DNA of 64,000 nucleotides from contig CAVWVB010000001.1 in assembly GCA_963758365.1 (NCBI GenBank), positions 558,001 to 622,000 on the forward strand, given 5' to 3'. The notes under the pieces were generated by a model. That model did not search any database. It was not told where the DNA came from and saw nothing but the letters and a program-made list of their open reading frames with translations. This document shows, piece by piece, positions 27,660 to 36,409 of the stretch (the first letter of the stretch is position 1; each line of letters opens with the position of its first letter). A program made the position numbers and the translations under genes. This DNA is from Dokdonella_A sp963758365 (GTDB taxonomy: Bacteria > Pseudomonadota > Gammaproteobacteria > Xanthomonadales > Rhodanobacteraceae).

Positions 27660-28085
27660 TCAATAGCGGTCGAGATGTCCGTGGCGCACGCGCACGCGGT
27701 CACCGTCACGGATGTCGGGGTTGTAGTTCTGGGTCACGTTGATCCGGCGTCCGTCGTCCATGCGCACCGCGAAACGCCAGGCAACCTGATCGTCGCGATG
27801 GTCCTTCTCGACCGCATGGCCGACTGCGCCGCCCGCGACTGCGCCGGCCACGGTGGCCGCAGTACGCCCGTCGCCCTTGCCGACGGTATGGCCGAGCAGT
27901 CCGCCCGCGACTGCGCCGATCGCGGTGCCGGCTCCAAGGTGCGAATCGCGATGGCCGATCCGGTCGACGTTGACGACCGTGCCGCAATTGCCGCAGCGGT
28001 CGCCACGGTCGTGCGCGCCCGCCATGCCGGGCAGCGCAAACGCGATGCCGAGCAGGCCGGTGGTCAGATATCGGGTCACTTTCAT
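27660..28085 (-). CDS. glycine-zipper 2TM domain envelope protein
   Basis: A small exported protein (141 residues). A signal peptide ends near residue 24 (GMAGA|HD). The middle has two glycine-zipper segments, GAGTAIGAVAGGLLGHTVG and AATVAGAVAGGAVGHAVE, typical of SlyB/Rick_17kDa-type 2TM proteins, followed by a short basic C-terminal domain ending RVRHGHLDRY. There is no lipobox cysteine, so it is not an obvious lipoprotein; the two cysteines in RCGNCG just after the signal are unusual and could form a disulfide. Likely an outer-membrane or periplasmic stress protein. It lies 215 bases downstream of the EF-G-like gene. Confidence 0.82.
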   Translation of the reverse strand: MKVTRYLTTGLLGIAFALPGMAGAHDRGDRCGNCGTVVNVDRIGHRDSHLGAGTAIGAVAGGLLGHTVGKGDGRTAATVAGAVAGGAVGHAVEKDHRDDQVAWRFAVRMDDGRRINVTQNYNPDIRDGDRVRVRHGHLDRY

Positions 28086-28300
28086 TGCAGACTCCTCCTG
28101 CGCTGGATGCGCAAACCGCGCCCTCGTCGAGGTGCGCCAAGTGTCTGCATTGGATCAGTGCGTGCCTGAATCGAGCGCAACCCCGGCTACGAAATGCAAC
28201 CGGAGCTGACTGGCCGCGCGTGTTGGACCCGACAGGTCCGGCCCGGGTCGCGCCGGCGCGGGACACGCGCGCGCGGTCGCCGGCTCGGTCGTGAAACGCG
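28086..28300. other. intergenic space
   Basis: This gap lies between the EF-G-like gene and the glycine-zipper gene, both on the minus strand. No gene, tRNA or clear hairpin with a T-run was seen. The promoter of the glycine-zipper gene should lie here. Confidence 0.4.
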
Positions 28301-30349
28301 CTAATCCTCCTCGCCGCGCGGCTTGTAACTCTCGGTCAACTGCTTCTGCACCTGCGCCGGCACGGGTTCGTAGTGGCTGAACTCGATCGCATAGCGGCCC
28401 TGGCCTCCGGTCATCGCCTTGAGTTCGGTCTGGTAGTCGGCGACCTCGGCGAGCGGCACCTGTGCCTTGATCACGATCTCGCCGCCACGCAGCGAATCGG
28501 TTCCATTGATGCGCGCGCGCTTGCTCGCGAGGCCGCCGGTCACGTCGCCCATGTGCGAATCGGGCACGGTGACATCGAGATTGACGATCGGCTCGAGCAC
28601 CTGCGGTCGCGCCTTCGCGATCGCATCGAGGAATGCCTTCTTGCCCGCGCTGACGAACGCGACTTCCTTGGAATCGACCGGATGATACTTGCCGTCGTAG
28701 ACCGTCACGCGCACGTCCTGCAGCTGGTAACCCGCGATCGCGCCGTGTTCGAGCACCTGTCGCACGCCCTTCTCGATCGCGGGAATGAACTGGCCCGGAA
28801 TCGTCCCGCCCTTGATTTCGTCGGTGAACTCGAAACCCCCGCCGCGCGGCAGCGGCTCGATGCGCAGGTTGACCTCGCCGAACTGTCCCGCGCCGCCGGT
28901 CTGCTTCTTGTGCCGATGGTGACCCTCCGCCTTCGCGCCGATCGTCTCCCGGTACGCGATGCGCGGCGGACGCGTGGTCACTTCGACGCCGTAGCGCTCC
29001 TTCATGCGTTCGAGCATCAACTTGAGGTGCAGATCGGACAAACCGCGGATGATCGTCTCGTTGAGTTCCTTGCTGTGTTCGATGCGGAAACAGGGATCCT
29101 CCTCGCCGAGCCGCGTGAGCGCGGTCGCGAGTTTCTGCTCCTGTCCCTTGTGCGCAGGCTCGACCGCAAGACCGAACATCGGTTGCGGGAAATCGAGCGG
29201 CTTGAGGTGGATCTGGTCCTCGTCGTGCGAATCGTGGAGCACCGCGTCGAAGTGGATGTCCTCGATCTTTGCGATCGCGGCGATGTCGCCGGGGATCGCC
29301 TGTTCGATCTCGACGTGGTCCTTGCCGTTGAGGCGGAACAGGTGACCGACCTTGAACGGCTTCTTGCCATCGTCGATGAACAGCTGGGTGTCCTTCCTGA
29401 CCGTGCCCTGATAGACACGGAACACCGAAAGCTTGCCGACGAATGGATCGTTGACGATCTTGAACACGTCGGCGATCACGTGCTTGCGCGGATCGCCCTC
29501 GGCGCGGATCGGCTGCGCATTCGCGCCGCTGCCCTTCACGAACGGCGGTGGATTGCCTTCGTTCGGATTCGGCAGCAGCTTGATCGTCATGTCGAGCAGT
29601 TCCTTGACGCCGACGCCGGTGCGCGCGGAGACGAAGCAGATCGGCACGAGATGACCTTCGCGCAGGCACTGCTCGAATGCATCGTGCAGTTCCTCGCCGG
29701 ACAGGCCCGATTCGCCATCGTCGAGGAAGTGACCCATGACCGCCTCGTTGATCTCGACGACCTGATCGATGATCTGCTGGTGGGCCTCGGCGACCGACGA
29801 GAAATCGGCATTACCGTTGGGCCGGAAGAAACAATCGACTACTGCGGTGGCGCCGCCGGCCGGCAGGTTGATTGGCAGGCATTCCTTGCCGAATTCGTCG
29901 CGCAGGGCCTCGACGATATTCTCGAGGTCGACTCCCTCGTGGTCGATCTTGTTGATCACGAGCAGGCGGCACAGGTCGCGCTGGCCGGCGCGCTCCATCA
30001 ATCGCCGTGTCGTATGCGTGATGCCGGCCACCGCATCGACCACGATCGCGCAGGTCTCGACTGCAGCGAGCGCCGACAGCGTCGGCCCGCGGAAATCCGG
30101 AAAACCCGGCGTGTCGATCAGGTTGACATGCACTTCACCATGGTCGATCGACGCGATCGACGCTGCCATCGAGTGCTGGCGCTCCTTCTCCATCGGATCA
30201 TGGTCGGACACCGTCGACCCGCGCTCGATCGAGCCTGCCGTCTGGATTGCGCCGCCGGCATGCAGCAGGGCTTCGAACAGCGTGGTTTTGCCGGCGCTCG
30301 CCTGGCCTGCCAGGGCGATATTGCGGATTCCGTCGGTGTTGTAGGACAT
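28301..30349 (-). CDS. elongation factor G-like translational GTPase (EF-G2 type)
   Basis: A 682-residue GTPase of the EF-G family but of the divergent second-copy type, slightly shorter than housekeeping EF-G. Motifs: P-loop GQASAGKTTL near the N-terminus, switch I ERGSTVSD, DTPGFPD, NKID, then domains II-V, with GGxGQFGEV in domain IV. The usual str-operon context (rpsL, rpsG, tuf) is absent and the gene stands alone. EF-G2 paralogues are known to be dispensable or to act in ribosome-stress or recycling functions; the role here is not known. MSYNTDGIRNIALAGQ at 30349 is the chosen start; the upstream frame has no similarity. Confidence 0.87.
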   Translation of the reverse strand: MSYNTDGIRNIALAGQASAGKTTLFEALLHAGGAIQTAGSIERGSTVSDHDPMEKERQHSMAASIASIDHGEVHVNLIDTPGFPDFRGPTLSALAAVETCAIVVDAVAGITHTTRRLMERAGQRDLCRLLVINKIDHEGVDLENIVEALRDEFGKECLPINLPAGGATAVVDCFFRPNGNADFSSVAEAHQQIIDQVVEINEAVMGHFLDDGESGLSGEELHDAFEQCLREGHLVPICFVSARTGVGVKELLDMTIKLLPNPNEGNPPPFVKGSGANAQPIRAEGDPRKHVIADVFKIVNDPFVGKLSVFRVYQGTVRKDTQLFIDDGKKPFKVGHLFRLNGKDHVEIEQAIPGDIAAIAKIEDIHFDAVLHDSHDEDQIHLKPLDFPQPMFGLAVEPAHKGQEQKLATALTRLGEEDPCFRIEHSKELNETIIRGLSDLHLKLMLERMKERYGVEVTTRPPRIAYRETIGAKAEGHHRHKKQTGGAGQFGEVNLRIEPLPRGGGFEFTDEIKGGTIPGQFIPAIEKGVRQVLEHGAIAGYQLQDVRVTVYDGKYHPVDSKEVAFVSAGKKAFLDAIAKARPQVLEPIVNLDVTVPDSHMGDVTGGLASKRARINGTDSLRGGEIVIKAQVPLAEVADYQTELKAMTGGQGRYAIEFSHYEPVPAQVQKQLTESYKPRGEED

Positions 30350-30800
30350 GGGGGAGCCTCGCGCTCGTTGAGGGGCCGGGTGAATCCATCCAGGTTCAGT
30401 CGCGGCCGGTCGCGTCCGGCGCACGCGCCGGCAGTTCGGGATCGTCCCGATCCCGGGAAATCGGCCCGCTTCCGGCAATCGGCCGGAACGGGCCGGACTG
30501 CGAATCGGAGCGGTGGATATGTTCGTCCTGCGATTGTGCTCTCATCGCCGGGCACCTCTCGTCGGGCCGACAGGAAGCCATCATCCGCGAGTTCCGGCGG
30601 ACGCTGTCCACTGCGATGGTCCATCGCATTTGCAGGTTTTCACGAGCCGCTCCCGGGTGACTTCGAATGATCGCCGCTGCCGGACAGGAGTTCATGCGTG
30701 CGAAGTCTGCGCGGCGCCCACGGGTAGCGGTTCGCATCCGTTATCCGGGACGCGCCGGCCGGCATAGACTTGTCCGATCCGACAGGCGGGTCAAGTCGCA
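30350..30800. other. 451-base intergenic region, no supported gene
   Basis: This is the divergent spacer between the EF-G-like gene and the hydrolase gene. Small open frames exist on both strands but are arginine/proline-rich and lack similarity, so I call none. It should contain promoters for both genes; the only structured element I noticed is the palindrome at 30767-30797. Confidence 0.5.
30767..30797. promoter_or_regulatory. candidate operator upstream of the hydrolase gene
   Basis: Two nested palindromes lie just before ATG 30801: GACTTG at 30767-30772 mirrored by CAAGTC at 30792-30797, and CTTGTC-N6-GACAGG at 30769-30786. A TAGACT at 30766-30770 region could be a -10. Such a palindrome over a promoter would suit a dimeric repressor, but no regulator gene is adjacent. 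Confidence 0.25.
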
Positions 30801-31541
30801 ATGCGTGATCGAGAGGCCGCGGCAGCCGCAACCCACGTGATCTGTGTCCATGGCGCGGGCGCGGGCGGCTGGGAATGGGCCATCTGGGCGCGAATCTTCG
30901 CGGTCTACGGGTTCGACGTGCTCGCGCCCGACCTGATGCCGTCGCGTGGCGGCCTGGCCGCGACTCGCCTGGAGGACTACCGGATCCAGGTGATCGAATG
31001 GTGCGACGGCGTTGCTGCAGCGCCGATTCTGGTCGGGGCGAGTCTCGGCGGTCTGCTCGCGCTCGCGGTTGCGCGCGCGGTCGATGCTGCGGCGCTCGTG
31101 CTGGTCAATCCGCTGCCCGCAGCGGGCCTGGCGCGTCTGCGAAACGATTCGCGTGCGGTGATTCCGTGGCGCAGCGCACGCGCGCTGGCCGGCACTTTCC
31201 GTGCGATGCCCGATGCCGATGATGCCGCGCGCCTGTTCGCGTTCCGGCGTTGGCGGGACGAATCGGGTGCGGTGCTCAGGACCGCCGCGGCGGGTATCGC
31301 GATCGAGCCTCCGGCTTGCCCGGTCCTGGTGCTGGCCGGCGAGCTCGACCGCGATGTTGCGGTTGAATGCAGCCGCTCGCTCGCGCAGGAACTCGGCGCC
31401 GATTTCGAGCAGGTTGCCGGCGCGAGCCATGTCGGCCCCGTCCTCGGAAGCGCGGCCGCATCGAGCGCGGAGCAGGTCGTGCGCTGGCTGCTCGCGCGCC
31501 GCGTCAGCGCATGCGAGGGGGCGGATTTAACCGCGCCTTAG
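30801..31541 (+). CDS. alpha/beta hydrolase
   Basis: A 246-residue single-domain alpha/beta hydrolase. HGAGAGGWEW (about residues 17-26) supplies the oxyanion region, GASLGG (about 79-84) is the nucleophile elbow, LAGELDRDV carries the expected acid and ASHVGPVLG the catalytic His. No lid domain or signal peptide is evident, so a cytoplasmic esterase or thioesterase role is likely; substrate unknown. It is followed within 80 bases by the TonB-like protein gene, then the HAD-UbiA gene, all on the same strand; this may be an operon, although possible promoter elements lie before each of the two downstream genes. Confidence 0.75.
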   Translation: MRDREAAAAATHVICVHGAGAGGWEWAIWARIFAVYGFDVLAPDLMPSRGGLAATRLEDYRIQVIEWCDGVAAAPILVGASLGGLLALAVARAVDAAALVLVNPLPAAGLARLRNDSRAVIPWRSARALAGTFRAMPDADDAARLFAFRRWRDESGAVLRTAAAGIAIEPPACPVLVLAGELDRDVAVECSRSLAQELGADFEQVAGASHVGPVLGSAAASSAEQVVRWLLARRVSACEGADLTAP

Positions 31542-31552
31542 CGCGCGATGCT

Positions 31553-31558
31553 TATCCT
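31553..31558 (+). promoter_or_regulatory. candidate -10 element before the TonB-like gene
   Basis: TATCCT lies within five bases after the most upstream possible ATG (31548). If functional it excludes that start and supports ATG 31620. Confidence 0.25.
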
Positions 31559-31619
31559 GCGGCGACCCCCGACAGTGCCGACGCCCTTGACCTGGCAGCA
31601 CCCCCCATCGCGATCGCCG

Positions 31620-32339
31620 ATGCGGCCATCGGTGGTCCGCGCCGGCTTGCCTTCGCTGCACGCGCCCGCTGCGCTGCGCTTCGACAGCGATCGCCTGCCC
31701 TGGCAGCGCAGCCTGCGCTGGACCCGGCCGGCCCGCGACTGGCGCCTGTTCTGGATGCTCGCCCTGATCGCAGTCCTGGTGACCGTGCTGGAACTGGTCG
31801 GTTTCGGACTCGGCATGCGTTCCTATCGCGTCCATCCGGTTTCTTCGCAGCCGGTGCGGGTGATCCTGATCGAACCCGAGGCCGAGCCGCCACCCGCGCC
31901 ACCCGAGCCGGAGCCGCCGATCGTCGCGAGGTCGAGCCGGATCGAAGTGGCGCCGCCCGAGATCAAGGCCACACCGCCGCCGCTGTCGACCGAGGACAGT
32001 GCCGGGATGCGTGCGCGGATCGGTGCCGGCGTTACCGTGACCCCGCAACTGTTCAATCCGGATGGATCGATCCGGCTCGGGCGCGGCGCCCCGCGGGCGC
32101 CGCCGCCGCCCGCGACCGCGCGCCAGGCGGAAAAGGCGCGCTGGGCGGCGATCGAAGAGCGCGGCAATCCGCTCGATTGCAAGAAGACACGCTTCGCGAA
32201 TGCGTTCGCGACCGACCAGTCGCTCGGCGACAAGGTCGCGGGGAAGTACCTTAAATGGATCGGTCTCGCCGACCCCGAGGCGATCGGACACCGCAGCGAG
32301 CAACGCGCGGAGTCGGGCGGCTGCGAGCCCGCGAAATGA
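31620..32339 (+). CDS. single-pass, proline-rich envelope protein (TonB-like architecture)
   Basis: No family recognised with confidence. From ATG 31620 it has 239 residues: a cytoplasmic N-terminus of about 40, one transmembrane helix (LFWMLALIAVLVTVLELVGF), then a periplasmic part rich in Pro and Glu (EPEAEPPPAPPEPEPP) and a C-terminal globular piece with a conserved-looking DCKKTRF. The Pro/Glu spacer after an N-terminal anchor is the architecture of TonB and related spanning proteins, but I do not see a TonB C-terminal domain. An ATG at 31548 is possible. It sits between a hydrolase and the HAD-UbiA gene, so an envelope-lipid or respiratory-lipid role is possible. Confidence 0.55.
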   Translation: MRPSVVRAGLPSLHAPAALRFDSDRLPWQRSLRWTRPARDWRLFWMLALIAVLVTVLELVGFGLGMRSYRVHPVSSQPVRVILIEPEAEPPPAPPEPEPPIVARSSRIEVAPPEIKATPPPLSTEDSAGMRARIGAGVTVTPQLFNPDGSIRLGRGAPRAPPPPATARQAEKARWAAIEERGNPLDCKKTRFANAFATDQSLGDKVAGKYLKWIGLADPEAIGHRSEQRAESGGCEPAK

Positions 32340-32446
32340 GCCCCGGGAGCCGTCCGCGCAACGGCGCGACGCGCGCGGCCGACCTGAAACATCATTCGCG
32401 GGCGCTCGCGGGTCATGCCGCTGCGTTCCCTGCGCGATCGAGAAGG

Positions 32447-32452
32447 TATGCT
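32447..32452 (+). promoter_or_regulatory. candidate -10 element of the HAD-UbiA gene
   Basis: TATGCT precedes two in-frame ATGs. Transcription would begin near 32460, giving either a leaderless start at ATG 32461 or a short leader to ATG 32500. Confidence 0.25.
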
Positions 32453-32499
32453 TCGCGAGGATGAAACACGGTGCCGGGCCAGGTCATGCGGACGGGGGA

Positions 32500-33933
32500 A
32501 TGAGCGAACGAAGCGTGGAGGAACCAGCACTGCCGCTGTGCGTGGATCTGGATGGCACGCTGATCCGCACGGATCTGCTGCTGGAATCCGCACTCGGCCT
32601 GCTGCGTCGCAATCCGCTCTACGGTTTCGGTTTCCTGTGGTGGCTGCGGCGCGGCCGCGCCCACCTCAAGCGCGAGATCGCGAAACGTGCACGCATCGAC
32701 GTGCCCCGCCTGCCGTACGACAGCCGCGTGATCGAATGGCTGCGTGGCGACGGCACGCGTCGCCGGGTCCTGTGCACGGCGTCCGACCGGCTCCTGGCCG
32801 ACGCCGTGGCCGCGCATGTCGGCGGCTTCGAAGCGGTCCTCGCGAGCGACGGCGAGCGCAATCTCGCCGGCCGGCACAAGGTCGAGGCACTGCGCGACCT
32901 TTTCGGAACGCGCGGTTTCGACTATGCGGGCAATGCAGCGGTGGACCTGGCGGTCTGGTCCGAGGCGCGTCGCGCGATCGTGGCCAACGCGTCGCCGGCG
33001 CTGCTGCGGCGCGTGCGATCGGCCTGCGCAATCGAGCACGTGTTCGAGCGCGGCACCCGCCGCTGGCGGACCTGGCTGACCGCGTTGCGCGTGCATCAAT
33101 GGCCGAAGAACCTGCTCGTGTTCGTCGCCATGTTCGCGGCCCACCTGGCGCTCGATCCGCGCGCAATTCGCGATGCAACGATCGCATTCGCTGCATTCAG
33201 TCTGTGTGCTTCGGGTGCGTACCTGCTCAACGACCTGCTCGATCTCGATGCGGACCGGCGCCATCCCCACAAGCGCCTGCGTCCGTTCGCAGCGGGCACC
33301 CTGCCGATCGGTGCGGGACTCGTCGCGGCGCCGCTGCTGACCGTCGCCGCGTTCGCTGTCGCCGCGTTGCTGCCGCAACCGTTTCCGCTCGTGCTGCTCG
33401 CGTATCTGGCGACCACGCTCGCGTATTCGTTCCTGTTCAAGCGCGTGGTCATGCTCGACGTGGTGGTCCTGGCCGCGCTGTACACGATCCGCATCATCGG
33501 CGGCGCGGTCGCAGTGTCGGTTCCGGCCTCGTCGTGGCTGCTCGCGTTCTCGATGTTCCTGTTCCTGAGCCTGGCGATGCTCAAGCGCTACGCGGAACTG
33601 CATCGGATCGCGGCGGGCGGACAGAACCGGATCGCGGGGCGCGGCTATCGGGTCGGCGATCTGTCGCTGATCCAGGCGCTCGGCACCGCGAGCGGCCTGC
33701 TCAGCGTGCTCGTGCTCGCGTTCTATATCGAGAGCACCGCGAGCGAGGCGCTGTACCGGCATCACCACGTGCTCTGGCTGCTGACTCCGTTGCTGCTGTA
33801 CTGGATCAGCCGGGTCTGGCTGCTCGCGCGCCGCGGGCGCATGCACGAGGACCCGGTCGTGTTCGCGCTCAGCGACCGGGTCAGTCTCGGCGTGCTCGCA
33901 GTGTTCGCGCTGGTGATCGCGGCCGCGATCTAG
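32500..33933 (+). CDS. HAD phosphatase-UbiA prenyltransferase fusion
   Basis: A 477-residue two-domain protein. The N-terminal 180 residues are a HAD-type hydrolase, with DLDGTLIRTD as motif I near residue 17 and CTASD as motif II. The remaining part is a UbiA-superfamily membrane prenyltransferase with 7-9 helices: the prenyl-diphosphate-binding pattern NDLLDLDADRRHPHK and a following RP are clear, and LDVVVLAALYTIRI marks the second region. Such fusions are known and relate to decaprenyl-phosphate phosphoribose synthase (DprE-pathway UbiA, where the phosphatase would remove the 5-phosphate). That reaction is inference; an aromatic acceptor is the alternative. An in-frame ATG at 32461 would add 13 residues. 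Confidence 0.83.
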   Translation: MSERSVEEPALPLCVDLDGTLIRTDLLLESALGLLRRNPLYGFGFLWWLRRGRAHLKREIAKRARIDVPRLPYDSRVIEWLRGDGTRRRVLCTASDRLLADAVAAHVGGFEAVLASDGERNLAGRHKVEALRDLFGTRGFDYAGNAAVDLAVWSEARRAIVANASPALLRRVRSACAIEHVFERGTRRWRTWLTALRVHQWPKNLLVFVAMFAAHLALDPRAIRDATIAFAAFSLCASGAYLLNDLLDLDADRRHPHKRLRPFAAGTLPIGAGLVAAPLLTVAAFAVAALLPQPFPLVLLAYLATTLAYSFLFKRVVMLDVVVLAALYTIRIIGGAVAVSVPASSWLLAFSMFLFLSLAMLKRYAELHRIAAGGQNRIAGRGYRVGDLSLIQALGTASGLLSVLVLAFYIESTASEALYRHHHVLWLLTPLLLYWISRVWLLARRGRMHEDPVVFALSDRVSLGVLAVFALVIAAAI

Positions 33934-34001
33934 TGACCTGCAACGGAGGAATTGAAAGCAACCCGCCTGGTCTCGCGGCGCCGTGCCTGGCCCTCGCTCG
34001 A

Positions 34002-34021
34002 CCCATGGGCACCGCCATGGG
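34002..34021. terminator. hairpin between convergent genes
   Basis: A perfect inverted repeat, CCCATGG and CCATGGG with a six-base loop, lies in the 217-base space between the convergent HAD-UbiA gene and the molybdenum hydroxylase genes. It lacks a T-run in either direction, so it is at best a weak or Rho-assisted end. Confidence 0.25.
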
Positions 34022-34150
34022 CCTTGCTGCGGGCCGCCGCCCGGCACCCCGATCCCGGCGCGATTCCTCTTCCACTTCCTCTGTTACAGGCAACTAGTTC
34101 GTACACAGGGCTTGCGCACGCTGCGGTCGCGGCGCGCCGGTGTGCGTTCA

Positions 34151-36409
34151 TCACAACATCCGCATCAGCCCCGGCATCAGCGGCAGCTTGCGCACGCGCA
34201 CCGTGGTTGCCGCGTAGATCGCATTGGCGAGCGCGGGTGCCGCGCTCGGCACGCCCATCTCTCCCGCACCGCTCGGGTCGAGCGTCGATTCGACGATGTC
34301 GACCTCGACCTCGCGCGGCGCCTGCGCCATGCGCAGCAGCGGATAGTCCGGAAAATTCTTCTGCTGGACCTGGCCGTCCTTGACCGTGATCGCGAGATTG
34401 AGTGCGGTCGAGATGCCGTCGATCGTGCCGCCGATCATCTGCGCCTCGAGGCCGAGCGGATTGACGACGCGTCCGACGTCGATCACGCAGACCGCGCGAT
34501 GGATGCGCAGTTCGCGGCCCTCGACCGACACCTCGAATGCATGCGCGGCATAACCGCCGAACGTGAAATGGCAGGCGATGCCGAATCCGTGACCGTCGCT
34601 GCGCTTGACGCCCCAGCCGATCCGCTCGGCACAGCGCGTGAGCACATGGGCGAGGCGGCCGGTATCGAAGGTCGGGCCGCCATGGCCGCGGTAGGGCAGC
34701 TTGCGCGGCTCGCCGAGCAGGTCGAGTCGGAGTTTCACCGCATCCTGTTTCGTTGCGATCGCGATCTCGTCGATGAAGCACTGCACCGCAAACGCGTGGA
34801 ACGTATGCAGGGGTGCGCGCCACCAGCCGCGTGGCATGCCCGAGGTCACGCTGAAGAAGGTCTTGTCGAGATTCGCGACCAGACCCGCCGGGAAGTCGTC
34901 GGGTTCGAGGCAGCCGGTGTAGGCCGGCTCGTCCTTCATGCCCGCGTCGCGATACGTGCGCGAGGTCGCGGCGCAGCGATGCGACCAGCCGGTGATGCGT
35001 TTCCTGCGGTCCAGCGTCGCGGTCATCGCATGCACGCCGAACGGACGGTAGAAGTCGTGGCCAAGATCGTCGTCGCGCGTCCACATGAGCTTGACCGGCT
35101 TGCCGGCCGCCTTGGCGACGAGCGCGGCCTCGGCCACATAGTCGTTCTTCAGGCGCCGGCCAAAGCCGCCGCCGGCCCGGGTCATGCGGATCTCGATGCT
35201 GCTGCGCGGCAGTCCGGTCAGTTGCGCGATGATCTGCGACGCGCCGGACGGGCTCTGCAGCGACGCGGTCAGACGCGCGCTGTCGGCGTCGATCTCGATC
35301 AGCGCGGCCGGCGGCTCCATCGTCGCGTGAGCGAGGAACGGCATTTCGTAGCGCGCCTCGATGACGCGATGCGCCTGCTTGCGCGCCTTGGCGAGATCGC
35401 CGTCGCTGCGCACCTCGACCCCCTTGTCACCCTGGTCGAGCAGCGCGTTCGCGGCGCCCGCGAGCGCGCGCGTCGACTCGCTGGTCCAGGGTCCGGGTTT
35501 CCATTTCACCTGCAGCACGTCGCGGCCCTTGAGCGCGGCCCAGGTATTCGTCGCGAGCACCGCGACCCCGGCCGCGAGAACACCGCTGATCGGCTGGTCG
35601 GCGGCGGGCCCCGCGATCGCGATCACATCGACGACGCCGGCGACGCGGCGTGTCTCGGTGTCGTCGAACGACTCGAGCGTGCCGTCCATGTGCGGGCAGC
35701 GCGCAATCACCGCGACCAGCGCATCTGCCGCGTAGTGGTCGATACCGAAGCGGCTGCGTCCGGTCACGATCTCGCGCGCGTCGGCGACCCGCGTCGGCGC
35801 ACCGATGATGCGGAACTGCGCGGGCTTCTTGAGCGCGGGCGGCGCCGCGGGCGGCGCGATCGATGCGGCACTGCGTGCGAGCGCGCCGTAGGTGAGCCGG
35901 CGCCCGTCCGCGGCGACGACCTGGCCGCCTTCGGTGCGCAACTGCGCGGCCGGCAGATTCCACTCCTGCGCAGCCGCCTGCACGAGCATCCAGCGCGCGG
36001 TCGCGCCGGCCTGACGAAGTTCCTGCCAGCCGTCCGGAACGCTGGTGCTGCCGCCGGCTCCCTGCGCGCCATAGCGATTGGATGGCCCCTTGTCGGTTTC
36101 CACGTAGCCGTAGGGCAACTGCACGACACGCACCTGCGCCCAGTCGACGTCGAGTTCCTCGGCGATCAGCATCGGCAGCGAGGTCATCACGCCCTGACCG
36201 ATCTCGCAACCGCGTGCGCCGATCACCACGTGGTTGTCGCGCTCGATGCGCAGGAACGGGCCGAGCGGGGTCAGGTCGTCGCCAAGCAGTTCCGCCGGCA
36301 CGCCGGGCGTCGGTTCCGCAAGCGCGCCGCGGATGCCGAGCAGCAGTGCTCCACTTGCGGTCAGTGAAATCGCGAGGAAACGTCGGCGGCCGCGATCGAT
36401 GGCGGTCAC
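34151..36409 (-). CDS. molybdopterin-binding large subunit, isoquinoline 1-oxidoreductase beta type
   Basis: Large catalytic subunit (752 residues) of a molybdenum hydroxylase of the xanthine dehydrogenase family. The N-terminus has a twin-arginine signal (DRGRRRFLAISL followed by a hydrophobic stretch), so the complex is exported folded to the periplasm, as in IorB-like enzymes. GxxQGVMTSLPMLIAEEL, GGGFGRR and SGAGEMGVPSAAPALANAI near the end are typical cofactor-contacting regions, the last containing the catalytic Glu. Translation should start at GTG 36409, overlapping the small-subunit stop. There is no FAD subunit, consistent with this group passing electrons to a cytochrome or azurin. 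Substrate (an aldehyde or N-heterocycle) is unknown. Confidence 0.87.
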   Translation of the reverse strand: MTAIDRGRRRFLAISLTASGALLLGIRGALAEPTPGVPAELLGDDLTPLGPFLRIERDNHVVIGARGCEIGQGVMTSLPMLIAEELDVDWAQVRVVQLPYGYVETDKGPSNRYGAQGAGGSTSVPDGWQELRQAGATARWMLVQAAAQEWNLPAAQLRTEGGQVVAADGRRLTYGALARSAASIAPPAAPPALKKPAQFRIIGAPTRVADAREIVTGRSRFGIDHYAADALVAVIARCPHMDGTLESFDDTETRRVAGVVDVIAIAGPAADQPISGVLAAGVAVLATNTWAALKGRDVLQVKWKPGPWTSESTRALAGAANALLDQGDKGVEVRSDGDLAKARKQAHRVIEARYEMPFLAHATMEPPAALIEIDADSARLTASLQSPSGASQIIAQLTGLPRSSIEIRMTRAGGGFGRRLKNDYVAEAALVAKAAGKPVKLMWTRDDDLGHDFYRPFGVHAMTATLDRRKRITGWSHRCAATSRTYRDAGMKDEPAYTGCLEPDDFPAGLVANLDKTFFSVTSGMPRGWWRAPLHTFHAFAVQCFIDEIAIATKQDAVKLRLDLLGEPRKLPYRGHGGPTFDTGRLAHVLTRCAERIGWGVKRSDGHGFGIACHFTFGGYAAHAFEVSVEGRELRIHRAVCVIDVGRVVNPLGLEAQMIGGTIDGISTALNLAITVKDGQVQQKNFPDYPLLRMAQAPREVEVDIVESTLDPSGAGEMGVPSAAPALANAIYAATTVRVRKLPLMPGLMRML

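Noticed and set aside
28373..30670. Plus-strand frame of 765 codons opposite the EF-G-like gene
   Set aside because: Antisense shadow; the minus strand has all GTPase motifs.
30396..30737. Possible small gene of about 113 codons on the minus strand
   Set aside because: No similarity, no ribosome-binding site, and composition like intergenic shadow frames.
33983..36367. Plus-strand frame of 794 codons opposite the molybdenum hydroxylase
   Set aside because: Antisense shadow; Arg/Ala-rich with no domain.
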